Origin: Exophiala sp. HKRS030
Taxonomy: Eukaryota > Ascomycota > Eurotiomycetes > Chaetothyriales > Herpotrichiellaceae
Assembly (NCBI GenBank): GCA_023897205.1
Contig: JAHWDD010000007.1
Location: 4,216,001-4,280,000, forward strand
Length of the DNA stretch: 64,000 nucleotides
Direction of reading: 5' to 3'
This document shows positions 37,003 through 48,084 of the stretch, piece by piece. The position numbers and the translations under genes were made by a program. The notes under the pieces were generated by a model. The model worked only from the letters and a program-made list of their open reading frames with translations. It was not told the origin of the DNA and made no database searches. Every line of letters starts with the position of its first letter. Position 1 is the first letter of the stretch.

Positions 37003-38304
37003 TTACGTCAATCGCTGCCCCGTCACATTCCACTCGACCTTGCTGATGCCATAATTACCCATAATCCACAGCGTCGTGAGGTTCTCACCGGTCCAGGCGA
37101 AATTTTGAACCGTGTAATTGGTCTGGATGCGGACTAGTAGCTGGCCCACGTCGTCGAGGACGTCCACTCCGTGCCCGGAACCTGTGAGGACAAGTCCCTC
37201 CTGACTGACTTTCAGACCGTCGGGACCCAGTCTTGCGCGAGGTAGAAGGCGCGCTTGTTCACGATGCGCGTGCCGTTGTTGGCCACGTCCCATGCGTAGA
37301 TGGCGCGTTTGCCGGTCGTGTTGAATGTTGTGCCTTGTGAGCCGAGGGCGGGGTCGATCGTGCCTGTCACGGCGCCAGTGTCGCTGATGTACAGGGTCTT
37401 ACCGTCGGGGGAGAAGGCAATTCCGTTGGGTTGTGCGAGGCTGTCGTCAATTAGGAACACCGCGCCCGTTTCAGGGTTGAAGCGGTAGCTGGCTATGGGG
37501 AGTTGTGGAGCCGTATCGGTGAGTGCATTGAACCAACTGTAGGCCGGGTCGGTGAAAAAGATGTCTCTTGAGATAGGGTGGACTGCGAGGTCGTCGATGT
37601 TGTTGAAGTAGAAACCGTAGTAGTTGTTGAGGAGGACGACGGATTCATTCGTAGCTGGGTCGACGGTTCGGATCGAGACTCTCTGTTCGCCGCCTGGAAG
37701 ACTGTCGTTTCCGCCTGATGCAGCGAAAAGGATCAGACCATCACGAAAGGTTCCTCCGTTGGGTGCATAGACAGGTGGATTTGAGAGATATTCGCTGATT
37801 GTCGGTGGGTCGTCGTTGAGATTGACAACAAGCTGAGGTAAGTAGCCTGGCGGAGGAGCTAGGACGGAAATGAAGAGCAAGTTTTGCTCTGGAGCATAAA
37901 CTGGTGCTTCGTGGACTGCCTTTGAAACCTCAAAGACAAACTCATACTTTGGGTTGTCGCCTAGGTATTCAAGGCCACGCTCTCTGTCAAAAACAACGAA
38001 AGTGGCATTGCTGAGGAGATCGAATTCTGGTGCATTTTCGACAGTGGTATTGCGAAAATCATAGCTTTCATCATTCGTTGATATGGACCTGTTGAAGTGA
38101 TATGGCAGTACAGCAGCCTGAATGATGTTAGCCTATCCTAGTTTATGGAGGCATAAGGCATACATATTTGTTGACACAAACGACACCACTGTCACTAGGA
38201 CCACACTCTTCTACCAGAGGAGTGGAAACACCCAGAGGTAGTGCATTCTGACCCAAACTACGGCACACCAAGGCGGCTGCTAGAATTGACAATGAAATTT
38301 TCAT
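37003..38304 (-). CDS. secreted SMP-30/gluconolactonase-like lactonohydrolase, one frameshift
   Basis: Six-bladed beta-propeller lactonohydrolase of about 418 aa. Exon 1 (38304-38164) encodes a signal peptide (MKISLSILAAALVCRSLG) and a Cys-containing N terminus; a 46-nt intron (38118-38163) leads to exon 2 (38117-37003). Family motifs: APNGGTFRDGLILFAAS, NNIDDLAVHPISRDIFFTD, QPNGIAFSPDGKTLYISD and DGLKVSQEGLVLTG, containing the expected Asn/Asp metal ligands. Several N-glycosylation sequons suit secretion. The frame breaks at QDWVP/DGLKV; one extra C in the run (plus-strand GGG at 37222-37224) restores it. The enzyme probably opens aldonolactones. Together with the neighbouring beta-galactosidase it may belong to galactoside use, but substrate is not shown. 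Confidence 0.87.
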
Positions 38305-38780
38305 CTTGTTGGAGAGAATGAGCTGCAAGTAGATTATGAGACGAGTCAGCGATGCAAGAACGGGTGGGCATCGCATCATATATGCTAGTCTGGGGACATT
38401 CCAAGATACCACCAATGTTGGAGCAGGTTTCGATGGTCTGGTCGCATTCGCGTCATCATCAATTGGTGGAGTATCTGAATGTGCGGGCAGTTTGGCTAAC
38501 GACTCAAGCTCTTCCAAACCCTGTCGATCAAGGCTTCCCAGTACCTAGAATGGTTCATGTCATAAGAATTTTCTTCCACCGGATATGCATTGGAGAAGCT
38601 GTTCGAGGATATGCGAGATGTCAGATGTGGGGGATCTGCAGTATTTGCGGAGAAGCCTGTTCACTTGGTCCGGAAGAAGACAAAACGTCATTTCAGCCAA
38701 TCCAGACCTGAGTCATACTACCGCAGAAAGTGCATAACACTGCGGAGTTTTTTGATGATGAACCTGGCGACTACCATACT
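38305..38780. other. intergenic
   Basis: Promoter of the lactonohydrolase and 3' flank of LTO1. No supportable gene. Confidence 0.5.
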
Positions 38781-39323
38781 CTAACTTCTTGCGTTGAGAC
38801 CCGTAGCGTCTTCTATGCCAGAATTCCCGGTGGAGGTGGGGTTAACAGACTCCCCCACGATGTTGGTAATGACCTTTAGTTTTGCGTGAGCTTTGGCAAG
38901 TCGGTCGTCAAACTCGCTTACAGCCTCATCCGAGTTGTCTTTGATGATTCCGTTTGGCTCAGACGTGGAGAGCAGTGTATCGATATGCTTTTGTAGTCTC
39001 GTATTCGTATGCATTTTGCTCAGATTTTGCAAGATTCCAGATAGAATAGTGGCCTCATTTTGAATTTTAGCAGAACTTTCGGATGATCCGTCTGGTGATT
39101 TGGTGTGGTTTGTTGAGATTGATCTATTGAGGCGAGCCTGCCATAGAATAGCTCGTCCATGAGCCTTCCCCAGCTCAATTGCCTTTTCGTAGCCCTTCTC
39201 GATTCCGAATGTCCTACCTTCTATCATGCCGGCATAGCGACTGTCAGAAACACCAGCCTCATAACCTTCGTTGTAGTACTCATCCTCCAATTCAAGTAGC
39301 TCATCGAATGGGTCGTTTGCCAT
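38781..39323 (-). CDS. LTO1: LTO1-like (Yae1/ORAOV1 family) Fe-S delivery adaptor
   Basis: A 180-aa single-exon protein starting MANDPFDELLELEDEYYNEG. The defining feature is the deca-GX3 array, Gly at every fourth position over residues 20-57 (EGYEAGVSDSRYAGMIEG, then FGIEKGYEKAIELGKAHGRA), preceded by FDELLxLE. In yeast, Lto1 with Yae1 links the cytosolic iron-sulphur assembly machinery to Rli1/ABCE1, needed for ribosome recycling and biogenesis. The C-terminal half is variable. Length suits Lto1. Divergently transcribed from methionyl-tRNA synthetase, so two translation-related genes share a 500-bp promoter. The CIA-targeting aromatic C terminus known for Lto1 is not evident in this protein, which ends in NARS. 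Confidence 0.85.
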   Translation of the reverse strand: MANDPFDELLELEDEYYNEGYEAGVSDSRYAGMIEGRTFGIEKGYEKAIELGKAHGRAILWQARLNRSISTNHTKSPDGSSESSAKIQNEATILSGILQNLSKMHTNTRLQKHIDTLLSTSEPNGIIKDNSDEAVSEFDDRLAKAHAKLKVITNIVGESVNPTSTGNSGIEDATGLNARS

Positions 39324-39822
39324 CTTGAGAGTAGTTCTATGTAAGGGCGTGACCTTTCATGGGCTATGGTGGCGTCAGATCGTTACTCTGTGATTCGAAG
39401 CCACGATGGGGTTCCTTGAGCACTTCTCTCATACCCCACGATTCTAGAACATTTGATTTGATGTTCTTGGAAGGAAGAGCCATGAATGTTGAAAAACAGA
39501 TGGAATAAAACCTGAGGCTTAAAAATAAGCATCAAATTTAGTGGCTCGGCGCGATGATGAATATCACTAAAGTGGCAAGTGCTTTGGAAATCTGGTCGCA
39601 CCTGCCATGCGGGGAGTTGGCAGGGTATATGACTCCCACCATCACTTCAAAACATATCCACGACAGCGACAAAACAAAACCACCTCCTCTCCGACCCTAC
39701 AACTGACAAAACTTAGCATCTATCAGAAGTCACTGAACAGAACTACTGATTTCAGCAATTTGCGCCCGATTTAGAGGCTGTCATTAGCCCACAAAAGTTG
39801 TCCTCGCTACCTGCAACACATC
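39324..39822. promoter_or_regulatory. bidirectional promoter region LTO1/MetRS
   Basis: About 500 bp between the start codons of two divergent housekeeping genes. No ORF of interest. The promoter role follows from position; no individual element is claimed. Confidence 0.55.
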
Positions 39823-41853
39823 ATGGGCGACCAGAAGATCTTGCCCAAGGAAGGCCAAAGAAACGTTCTGATCACTTCCGCGTTACCATATGTCAACAAT
39901 GTAAGCTTTCCCAAGGAAATTCCGCGAATTGATACTGACCCTTTGAATTAGACACCTCATCTCGGAAACATTGTGGGCAGTGTCCTCAGTGCCGATATCT
40001 TCTCGAGGTATTGCAAAGCCAGAGGCATACCTACCCTCTTTGTCTGCGGGACGGACGAGTACGGCACTGCCACCGAAACTAAGGCCTTAGAAGAGGGAGT
40101 TACCCCAGAAGAGCTATGTGCAAGATACAACAAAATTCATGCCGAAGTATATGAGTGGTTCGGAATCGGATTCGACATCTTTGGTCGAACTCCGACCAAG
40201 CAGCATACTGAAATTTCACAATCTATCTTCCTGAAGCTCCTCGAAAAGGGCCACCTCACAGAGCACACCAACAGTCAACCCTTTTGCGAAAAGCATGGAA
40301 AGTTCCTGGCAGATCGCTTTGTCGAAGGCACCTGCCCAAAGTGCGGCTACGATGATGCTCGCGGAGATCAATGTGATAAATGCGGGAGTCTTCTCGACCC
40401 TCTCGAATTAATCAATCCTCGTTGCAAAGTTGATGGGGCCACACCTACAGTCAAGGAAACAAAACATACCTATCTGCGACTCGACGAATTGCAACCAAAG
40501 GTAGAAGAATGGGTTCACAAGTCTATCGAACAGGGTGGCTGGTCAAGAAGCGCCAAGGTGATTACTGAAGCATGGCTGAAGCAAGGTCTGAAAGAGAGAG
40601 GTATCACTAGAGATCTTGCGTGGGGTGTCCCCGTACCTCGACCTGGTTATGAGAACAAAGTACTTTATGTATGGTTCGAAGCCTGCATTGGTTACCCTTC
40701 AATCACCGCCAACTATACCGATGAATGGGAAAAGTGGTGGTACAATCCAGAAAATGTTCAGCTTTATCAATTCATGGGCAAGGATAATGTACCTTTCCAT
40801 TCGGTCATTTTCCCAGCGTGCCAAATTGGTACTGAAGATAACTGGACCAAGCTACATCATCTTTCATCCACCGAATACTTGAATTACGAGAATGGCAAAT
40901 TCAGCAAAAGCCGAGGTGTAGGCGTTTTTGGAAACAACGCAAAGGAGACTGGTGTACCACCTGATGTTTGGAGATATTACTTGCTCAAGAATCGACCGGA
41001 ATCAAGCGACACTCAATTCGAATGGCGGTCTTTCATAGATGGAAACAATTCCGAACTTCTCGCTAAATTGGGTAACTTTGTCAATCGAGTTGTCAAGTTG
41101 GTCAATTCTCCCAAAGCTTTTTCGGGTGTGATTCCTGAATTCGATCCACAAAATCTACCTGAATCTTTCAAAGAGTCACTTGCCGAAATCACCGATCTTC
41201 TGAAACAATATCTTGCTGAAATGGAAGCTGTTCATCTAAGAAATGGTCTCAATATCGCCATGAAGATCGCGGAAGCCGGTAATGGACTGATTCAAGCTCA
41301 TCGACTGGATAATGCTCTGATTGCAAATGATCCAAAACTAGCTGCCGCCGTTGTTGGTACAGTCGTCAATCTTATCTATCTCACCTCTGCTGTTTTTGAA
41401 CCATATCTCCCAACAACAACTGCGTCAATTCGAAAGCAATTGAATCGCGACTTCTTACAAATTCCTTCTGAAAAGGACATCGAATCTGGGTGGTTACCTA
41501 CATATATCTCACCTGGTCACAAAATCGGACAAGCAGAATACTTGTTCACCAAGATTGATGAGAAGAAAGCCGATGAATGGAGAGACTACTTCGGTGGTAA
41601 TCAAGCAGAACGAGAGAAGAAACGAAAGGAAGAAGCAGAAGTAGCTGCGAAGAAGGCCGCTCAGAAAGAAAAAACCAAAGCGAAGAAGGCTGCACAAAAA
41701 GCTGCTGCCGCTTCTGGAGAAGGCGTTGAGAAGAGTGCGAAGGGTGGAAAGAAAGGAAAGGCAGCTGTGAATGAGGTTACAAGTGTTGGTGAAGATGCTG
41801 CTGTAGAGAAAGTGACGGACGGAGTGGCGCAAGTTACTTTACCAAGTTCATGA
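39823..41853 (+). CDS. MES1: cytosolic methionyl-tRNA synthetase
   Basis: Class I aminoacyl-tRNA synthetase charging tRNA-Met. Exon 1 (39823-39900) ends ALPYVNN; a 51-nt intron splits the HIGH-type motif region and exon 2 (39952-41853) resumes at TPHLGN. Total 659 aa. Motifs: HLGN (HIGH equivalent), [13 protein letters not shown], zinc-binding [32 protein letters not shown], and [12 protein letters not shown] (KMSKS equivalent). The anticodon-binding helical domain follows. The last ~80 residues are Lys/Ala-rich ([18 protein letters not shown]), a basic tRNA-binding tail. The GST-like N-terminal extension of yeast Mes1 is absent, as is usual for many filamentous fungi. Gene intact. Confidence 0.97.
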
Positions 41854-42269
41854 AGAATGAAGGGACGGGTTATGATGTAGATGATACAAGAATTTGGTCA
41901 GTCTGCTAGCATAGCAGTTTGATCTGTGGAAGATGCGAAGATTTCATAGAGTAGAATGACAGCGAAATGTAGAAGGCTGTCCTATGGATCGTGAGAGGTC
42001 TTTGATCAAAGCATCTAGAGAAACTTTCTTGTGAATTTTGATGTGCTGAGCCCTAGGAGTGACACTCGTAGCATTTCTACCGGCGAGGCTGCTGACGGGG
42101 ATCGCCGTATTCTCCACCACTCGGTAACTCGGTTGTTATTGCGTGATTGACACAGAGTTCAAGGATCATACGATTGTATTTACTATCGATCTACTTTATT
42201 CACATTTCATTCCTCCAATATAGAAATCCTCAAACCGATCTCGAGAACACAGCCTTGGTGGTAAGCAAA
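41854..42269. other. intergenic
   Basis: 3' flank of MetRS and promoter of the oxygenase. An in-frame upstream extension of the oxygenase ORF exists but reads as non-conserved leader. Confidence 0.5.
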
Positions 42270-43491
42270 ATGTCATTCGACAGCATTCCAATTCTCGATC
42301 TCGCACTCTCGCGCGACCCCGCCACCAAACCGCAATTCCTGTCAGATCTACGCCATGCATTACTCGAGGTCGGCTTCTTGTATATCAAAAACACCGGCAT
42401 CCCCACCCCACTGATCGACCAAGTCATCGATCTAGGCAAGAAGTTCTTCTTGCTTCCAGAAGATGAGAAACTCAAGATCGAAATGAAGAATGCGCCGTCG
42501 TTTCTCGGGTACAGTAAGCTGGGCATGGAGATTACTCGGTTCAAGACCGACTGGCGCGAGCAGATCGACTTGTCCACGCCGCATCCTGTGCCTGGACCGG
42601 ACGACCCGCTGTATCGAAATCTGCTTGCGCCGAATCAGTGGCCTGACGAGAAGGCCCTGCCGCGGTTTAGAGAGGTCTACGAGGACTATATGAAGCGCAT
42701 GGGCGACATGTCGATGGAGTTTACGAGTTTGTGCGCCGAGGCGATCGGTCTACCCGCCGATGCGTTCGCTCAGTTCTTCGACGAGGCGCAGCAGCATAAA
42801 CTAAAGATCGTCAAGTATCCCGATCTCGAGGAGCTGGGCGTCGAGGGCGAGGCTCAGGGTGTCGGTCCGCACAAGGATAGTATGTTGACGAGTTATCTGC
42901 TGCAAGCCAGTCACCATCGCGGGTTGCAAGTGCAGAATGCCGAGGGCCAGTGGGTTGATTGTCCACCTCTAGATGGCACGTTGGTCGTGGCTATTGGACA
43001 GGGTATGGAGGCACTTACTCAGGGCGTCTGCCAGTCGACGACGCACAGAGTGCAGAGCCCGGCACGAGGCACTGGTGCGCGGTATAGTATTCCCTTTTTT
43101 CAAGGTGTTAGTTACGATGCGAGTTTCGAGAGTATGGACGTGCCAGAGAATGTGAAGAAGCTACGTGCCGAGATATTGGAGCGTCGAGGAGGCCAGCGTC
43201 TCGACGATATCGAGTTTACTTTCATCAAGGGCATGTGGTCCCGGCTGGGCGAGGCAACGTTGATGAATAGAGTCAAGAGCCATCCTGATGTTGGCGAACG
43301 CTGGGTAAGTCGTTTCCCTGTGTCTCATAGAGGCGTTGTTGTGCGAACTAAAGGCTCTCCTACAGTACCCCGATCTGCTCAAAAAGATCCACGAACAGCA
43401 AGCCGAAGAGGCCGCCAGATTCGCCGCACAGGAAGCCGCATCAAAAGCGTCCAGTATTCCTTCTCAACCGCCGTCGATTCCAGCCCACTAA
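42270..43491 (+). CDS. 2-oxoglutarate/Fe(II)-dependent dioxygenase (isopenicillin N synthase-like)
   Basis: Two exons (42270-43304, 43366-43491) with a 61-nt intron encode 386 aa from ATG 42270 (MSFDSIPILDLALS). The N-terminal DIOX_N-type region has LLEVGFLYIKNTGIP and FFLLPEDEKLKIE. The Fe(II) triad is visible: GPHKDSMLTSYLL supplies His and Asp, CQSTTHRV the second His, and RYSIPFF the 2-oxoglutarate-binding Arg. The short second exon adds a Gln/Ala/Pro-rich tail (AEEAARFAAQEAAS). Members oxidise small molecules in secondary metabolism or hormone-like pathways. No biosynthetic cluster is adjacent, so substrate is unknown. Confidence 0.92.
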
Positions 43492-43889
43492 TGGTCGTAC
43501 TCGGAACATTATGCATGGCCTGGAAGCTTGACCGTCGGACATCCTCCGATGCTTCAAGGCCAACCTCCTGCCAACGAGCTTGCATCGTAAATAATTGTAG
43601 AATAATGCGACCGTAACGCTGCAGAAGCACTTGTTGCCTTCTCTCTGTGTTCGCCTACCTCCTAGGTGCCTCCCTTGCCCATGCTTCGTGTTGCAACTCG
43701 AGGCAAATACTTTCAGTGTGCTCACCACGAAACTCAACGCAACCAACACATTCAGCACCTCACCTGATGCATTCACCTCATCGAGGACGTAATCATAGTG
43801 ACCAGCACGTCAAAGGACCATAAAAAGATCATTCCGGCCCCCAATATCGGAGAAGAACCGAAGGAAAGATGACCAAAAATACAAAAAAT
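43492..43889. other. intergenic
   Basis: 3' flank of the oxygenase up to the tRNA terminator; nothing else supportable. Confidence 0.5.
43882..43889 (-). terminator. Pol III oligo-T terminator of tRNA-Arg
   Basis: Immediately 3' of the tRNA on the minus strand there is a run of six T's (plus-strand AAAAAA), the usual RNA polymerase III stop signal. Confidence 0.8.
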
Positions 43890-43979
43890 CGACCGCGGGA
43901 AGATTCGAACTCCCAATCCCCAGTGATTTGCGTCACGTGACACCGAAAACTGGTGCCTTAACCATTAGGCCACGCGGCC
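43890..43979 (-). tRNA. tRNA-Arg (anticodon UCG) with 17-nt intron
   Basis: Folds by eye into a full cloverleaf: acceptor GGCCGCG pairing with CGCGGTC, D arm GCCTAATGGTTAAGGC, anticodon stem CCAGT/ACTGG, a 5-nt variable loop, and T arm with TTCGAAT loop. The mature length is 73 nt with discriminator G. The anticodon loop reads TTTCGGC, giving UCG at 34-36, decoding CGA. A 17-nt intron (43926-43942) lies at the canonical 37/38 position. Internal A and B boxes are present. Isotype depends on that intron placement. Confidence 0.9.
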
Positions 43980-45131
43980 GCGTGTCCTACAAGCTTGAGG
44001 TGATTCTCAGTGCTTGATTTGCTGAGAAAATGGTGGAGAAATGTAATTGAAGGGAGCTTTTTTGCTCGCTAAGCATTTTCCGAAGTATTCCGCATCCGGT
44101 ATTGAGAGCCGATAGTGTCACGTGTGCGGGGCTGACGCCCCGCATCGACTCAAGGAGGAGCTATGCCGAGAGCAAGAACTACGTCACATTGGTTATGCCT
44201 GTACCATACCTGACCCCACAATGCCTTCCATGAATCTGTAGACACCTAGTGAGTGCTTCAGTGGTCCTCCAACCTGTGTCTACCACTCCCTTCGACCCTC
44301 CTCTTGCACATGTCCGGACTGAAACTCATCCTGAAGGCTTGTCATCCGAATGCCAAGGTGCGCGAGGCTGGCGATTCAATCAACGATACGAGACGCGTCC
44401 AGCCCATGGTTCTGACTGTGCCTTAGCCTCTCTGACAGAAATCGTGTACGTGCAATTGCACAATGTCTCGCCGCCCTTGACATTGTCATACCGAAGAGGT
44501 CTTACGATGAATGCCCTATCCATGTTTAGTCTCGAATAGGTGTCTACTGATTCAGGTTGCTCGCCGTCTCACGGTCGAGATATTTGATGGCTTGTCAAGA
44601 ATCAAAGTCTTCTTGTGCCACCGAGATGCTTGAATTCTGCTGTCTCTCGACTTATTTCCTCAGGGATCAAAGCCCTAAATATTGATGGCCTGTTGAGATC
44701 AATGGCCTCCCGTACCAGCAACGATGTACTGATTTTAGCTATCTTTCAATACTGGTTCTGAGTTACTCGCGAAATATTGGGAGCCTGTTAGCACCGGGAG
44801 GTGCTAACAACATGCGTGATTCTACGGTTCATGGACATAAAACTTCGGGGATGGGGTGCAGGATATTGAGGACTGGCTGTGTTCGGCCCTCCCCGTGCCA
44901 ACAATGTGCATAAGTTCCGCAATTCTGTCAGCATCGCTTCCTGGAAGGGGTGGGATGAACTGAGTCATAACCTCTCGAAAAATATTCAATGTCTGACTTC
45001 TCCTGAACAGAAGTATCATCTTAGCTACTAGGACTGCACGGAGTATCTCTTACGACTTTTGATTACATCGTGACTGATCAAGCACTTCCTGTACCTCGGA
45101 CAACAGTCGATATTCTGAGAGTGGTTCAGAG
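43980..45131. other. intergenic
   Basis: About 1.15 kb between the tRNA and the regulator's 3' end. Short ORFs only. Contains a perfect hairpin at 44787-44808. Confidence 0.5.
44787..44808. repeat. perfect 9-bp inverted repeat, GGGA loop
   Basis: GTTAGCACC and GGTGCTAAC separated by GGGA. Seen directly in otherwise non-coding DNA at the left border of the nitrile-related locus. No known function. Confidence 0.7.
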
Positions 45132-46826
45132 CTACGCATCTCCTCCATCTCTCCCTGAAACCGGCATCATAAACGAATTGACCAAGTCATAAGCCGATCC
45201 TTCATCTCCCCCGAGCTTCAGACATGGCTCCCCACTTGCATGGCCATTCCGCACGAGGAGCGCGCGGGTCTCAACAGCCATAAGAATTGTTTCGAACCAT
45301 CCACATAAGGTCTCAGCACGCTTGCTTGGATCTGATTGCGCCTCAGATCTTAGATTAATCAAGCTGGATCTGAAATCTGTGATATATCTCGATGTCAGCG
45401 GTGTCCCGTGCCTTTTGCCATATGAGTGGTTCTCTGACATGATTTCCAATCGAGGTAGCATAAAGAGCGTGGTGATCAACGACAGCCAATCCCCGATTCC
45501 GAAGGTAACGAGGTACATAGGCTTTGTGATTTGCTCTACACTGAAAAGAGACAAGACCTTGTCGCAAGCCATCAGACAAGCTTCGAAGTCGCTTTCAGAG
45601 GGCGAGATATGAGCTCTTGACCTTAGCAACGCAACAGCTGCAATGAACAGCGAGGTAGGCCTTGTCCTCGGAATGTGAAATCCACGATCATGATTGACGA
45701 TAACTGGGTTCGAGGATGGCGTTTCGCTTGGCGTATTAAGGATTTCGAGGAACGATACTAATTCCGTGTCACGTCCTCCTGGATCAGCCACGTCGATAAC
45801 ACGTGCGGCGTTTCTGACTGCTCCGATGCAACGCATGGCCGAAGGCCGTTCAAAACCCAGCTCTGCAACAATCGTCAGATAATAGCAAAGCAGGAAAGCG
45901 CGAGCCTCGTCGACATCCATGGAAGATATTTTTGATGAATCAGACAACTGTCCGAATTTGCGGGACAGGTGAAGGTCTTCGGCCATGGCAGTTGCAAGCT
46001 GCACAAGCTGGTAGAACCGCTGGCTCTGGTGGTCAAAGCGAAGGTGGTACCAATTGAGATACGTGAGCAGGCTCTGAAACAGCTCGAGGCTACATTGACC
46101 TTGGACGATCACTCTGTCGGCCAGTACCTGACGGAAAAGCTTTGCCGCTTGAAGTTGCAAATCTGCGTCTCGACTGCTGGCCGTCAAAATGAGGGCCAAT
46201 AGCAAGACTGGTCTCTCCGAAAAGGCTTTGACCGGCGCGCTTTTTGAAGTTTTGGTGGAGTGAATATGTCCGAGAGGTAATGCGAAAATCGCAGCCTTCG
46301 CCATGACCTTGTAGTGCTCCAAGTATCCAGAACATGTGGCTTCATCCATGTTTGCGACATCGGGAAATGCCAGAGCCATCGAATCATGTAGCTCGAGGCG
46401 CCGCATCAAGCTCAACCCAAATCCTGATGGGCCTGGGGGCATGCTGCATGATTCTCCGGAACAGACTGAGATCCTGATCTAGCCGAGCGTGTTTCACACG
46501 CCGAGCGAACATCGTTAGTAAGACGTGGTATAGTCCTCGTTTCAACAAATCGCGTTCTGGTTCCATCAGATTTGTGCAAGCTTGACTAGTGTTGGGGCTC
46601 ACCGTCGGTGTACTTTCCGGTGCTTAGGAGGTTGGTGAGGACTGCATGTCGCATGACTGCTGGCGCATCTAATCTTCATCAGCACCGATGTCCCTGACTT
46701 GTGGTGTAAGCCAGATGGTGCACAACTTTAGACCTACCTTGTGCATCGCTGTTGGCCTTCTTCATACGTACACCTCAACTTGCGTGTACGACATGTTTCA
46801 CAGGCTTGTCGAGATCGCTCTGTCAT
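45132..46826 (-). CDS. Zn2Cys6 transcription factor, with frame anomaly
   Basis: Fungal zinc-cluster regulator. Exon 1 (46826-46738) and exon 2 (from 46668), separated by a 69-nt intron, together encode the Cys6 cluster: ACETCRTRKLRC then QRCTRCASSHATC, spacing C-x2-C-x6-C-x8-C-x2-C-x6-C. The C-terminal 436 aa (46442-45132) match the regulatory region of this class: PVLLLALILTASSRDADLQ, LFQSLLTYLNWYHLRFDHQS, QLATAMAEDLHLSRK. Between them either a 159-nt intron (46444-46602) is spliced, or that stretch is coding (TVSPNTSQACTNLMEPE through LFRRIMQHAP) and two single-base errors lie at about 46617 and in the G5 run at 46435-46439. The second reading gives more family-like protein. It may control the adjacent nitrile locus; this is positional inference. 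Confidence 0.8.
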
Positions 46827-47232
46827 GTTCTACTAGAAACTGACGAAGGGTTGATGGGATGCAATCAGGGATTCATGTAACCATAACTTCCGAGGCCTTG
46901 GGTCGGAACTTATAACTTCCTAGAAAAGGCAAGTTCTGAAATAACGCCCGGGAAGCAACGTCGTCTGACCCCCTTTTATGAATTTCTGCGTCTTTTGCAC
47001 GCACCTGGCTTGACCAGCCGCTGTCAGACAAAAAAGCCACTCCCCTCTTCTCGTTAACTCCGCAAACAAGGCGACTTGATTGGCTGGAAGTTGTCTCTAT
47101 GCTTCTATATGAGGTTGTATGAAGTATCTATCTTTCCCGACTATATCTTCCGAACGAGCTCGATTTTGTTGTTCTTAATTCGATACCGCAAGGAATTAAT
47201 ACCATTGCATGTTGTGCCCATAAAGGACAAGC
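46827..47232. promoter_or_regulatory. divergent promoter region, regulator/SDHC-like
   Basis: Roughly 400 bp between the start codons of the Zn2Cys6 gene and the SDHC-like gene. Coding ORFs here are weak. Shared-promoter role is inferred from gene orientation. Confidence 0.5.
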
Positions 47233-47961
47233 ATGAGCGCTCCTACTCTTGTCCACAATGTCTCGAGACTTGCTTGTAAGTCCATCAATGCCTATTGTAG
47301 AAAAGTACCTGATTTGACTTGCATGATTGCATTTAGCACGTACTAGACTCTTACACGCGAGAACAGCAGTATTTTCGGGTTCATTTGCTGCATTCCCATT
47401 CCCACGCACAGTCGTGCCCAGTCGGTATGTGTTCCTAACAACCTCTGAGCCCATCATCTCGCATTATGGTCACATTTCTTAACTTCTTGGGCCAGATTGT
47501 CAAGCAAAGCCCATGAACCAAAGACTCGGATTCAAGGTCTGAGCAAGGGGCAAGCTAGCCAGTACCTCGCCGCTCAACGCTTGAATCGTCCCATCAGTCC
47601 TCACTTGTCCATATATCAGCCACAGATTACATGGTACCTTGGTGCAGTGATGCGTAACAGCGCAATCCTCATAGCAGTGCCGGTATATAGCTTTGGTGCA
47701 CTGTACCTCCTTGCACCAATACTAGGATGGCAGGCTGACACCGCAAGTATCGTTGACTGGTTTGGAAGTCTGTCCTGGGCTTCGAAGATCGCCATCAAAG
47801 GCATTTTCGCGCATGCTTTCACCTTTCACGTATTGCACGGTGTGAGACATTTGATATGGGACACCGGTGCATTGCTTACGAACAAGCAAGTACAGGTAAC
47901 CGGTTGGGCAACCGTTGGCGCGACTGTGCTCCTTGGTACTGGAATTACCCTTTGGCTGTAA
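47233..47961 (+). CDS. divergent succinate dehydrogenase cytochrome b subunit (SDHC-like)
   Basis: Three exons (47233-47275, 47337-47424, 47496-47961; introns 61 and 71 nt) encode 198 aa. The N-terminal ~65 residues are Arg/Ser/Ala-rich with few acids, a mitochondrial presequence. The conserved region starts LNRPISPHLSIYQPQITWY, followed by three membrane segments. The SDHC signature HVLHGVRHLIWD (haem ligand included) matches H-x3-G-x-R-H-L-x-W-D. The quinone-site block usually reading like SSxxRITG is here LGAVMRNSA: the Arg is kept but the Ser and the ITG are replaced. This suggests a diverged paralogue of complex II subunit C rather than the housekeeping copy, though I cannot see the rest of the genome. 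It lies inside the nitrile-related locus. Confidence 0.87.
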
Positions 47962-48084
47962 CCTGGCAGTGTGAAGGATCCAAGAAGCCTGAGTCAATAG
48001 GCAGGAATTTAAGCCAGAAAGGTGTTCTCAAATTTTAGCCGATAGTAAATCAAGATTAAATCGTGCACCTCCCATTTGGCTTTC

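Noticed and set aside
41509..41832. Antisense Ser/Leu/Phe-rich ORF at the end of MetRS
   Set aside because: It is the complement of the Lys/Ala-rich tail codons, which produce Phe/Leu/Ser by composition alone.
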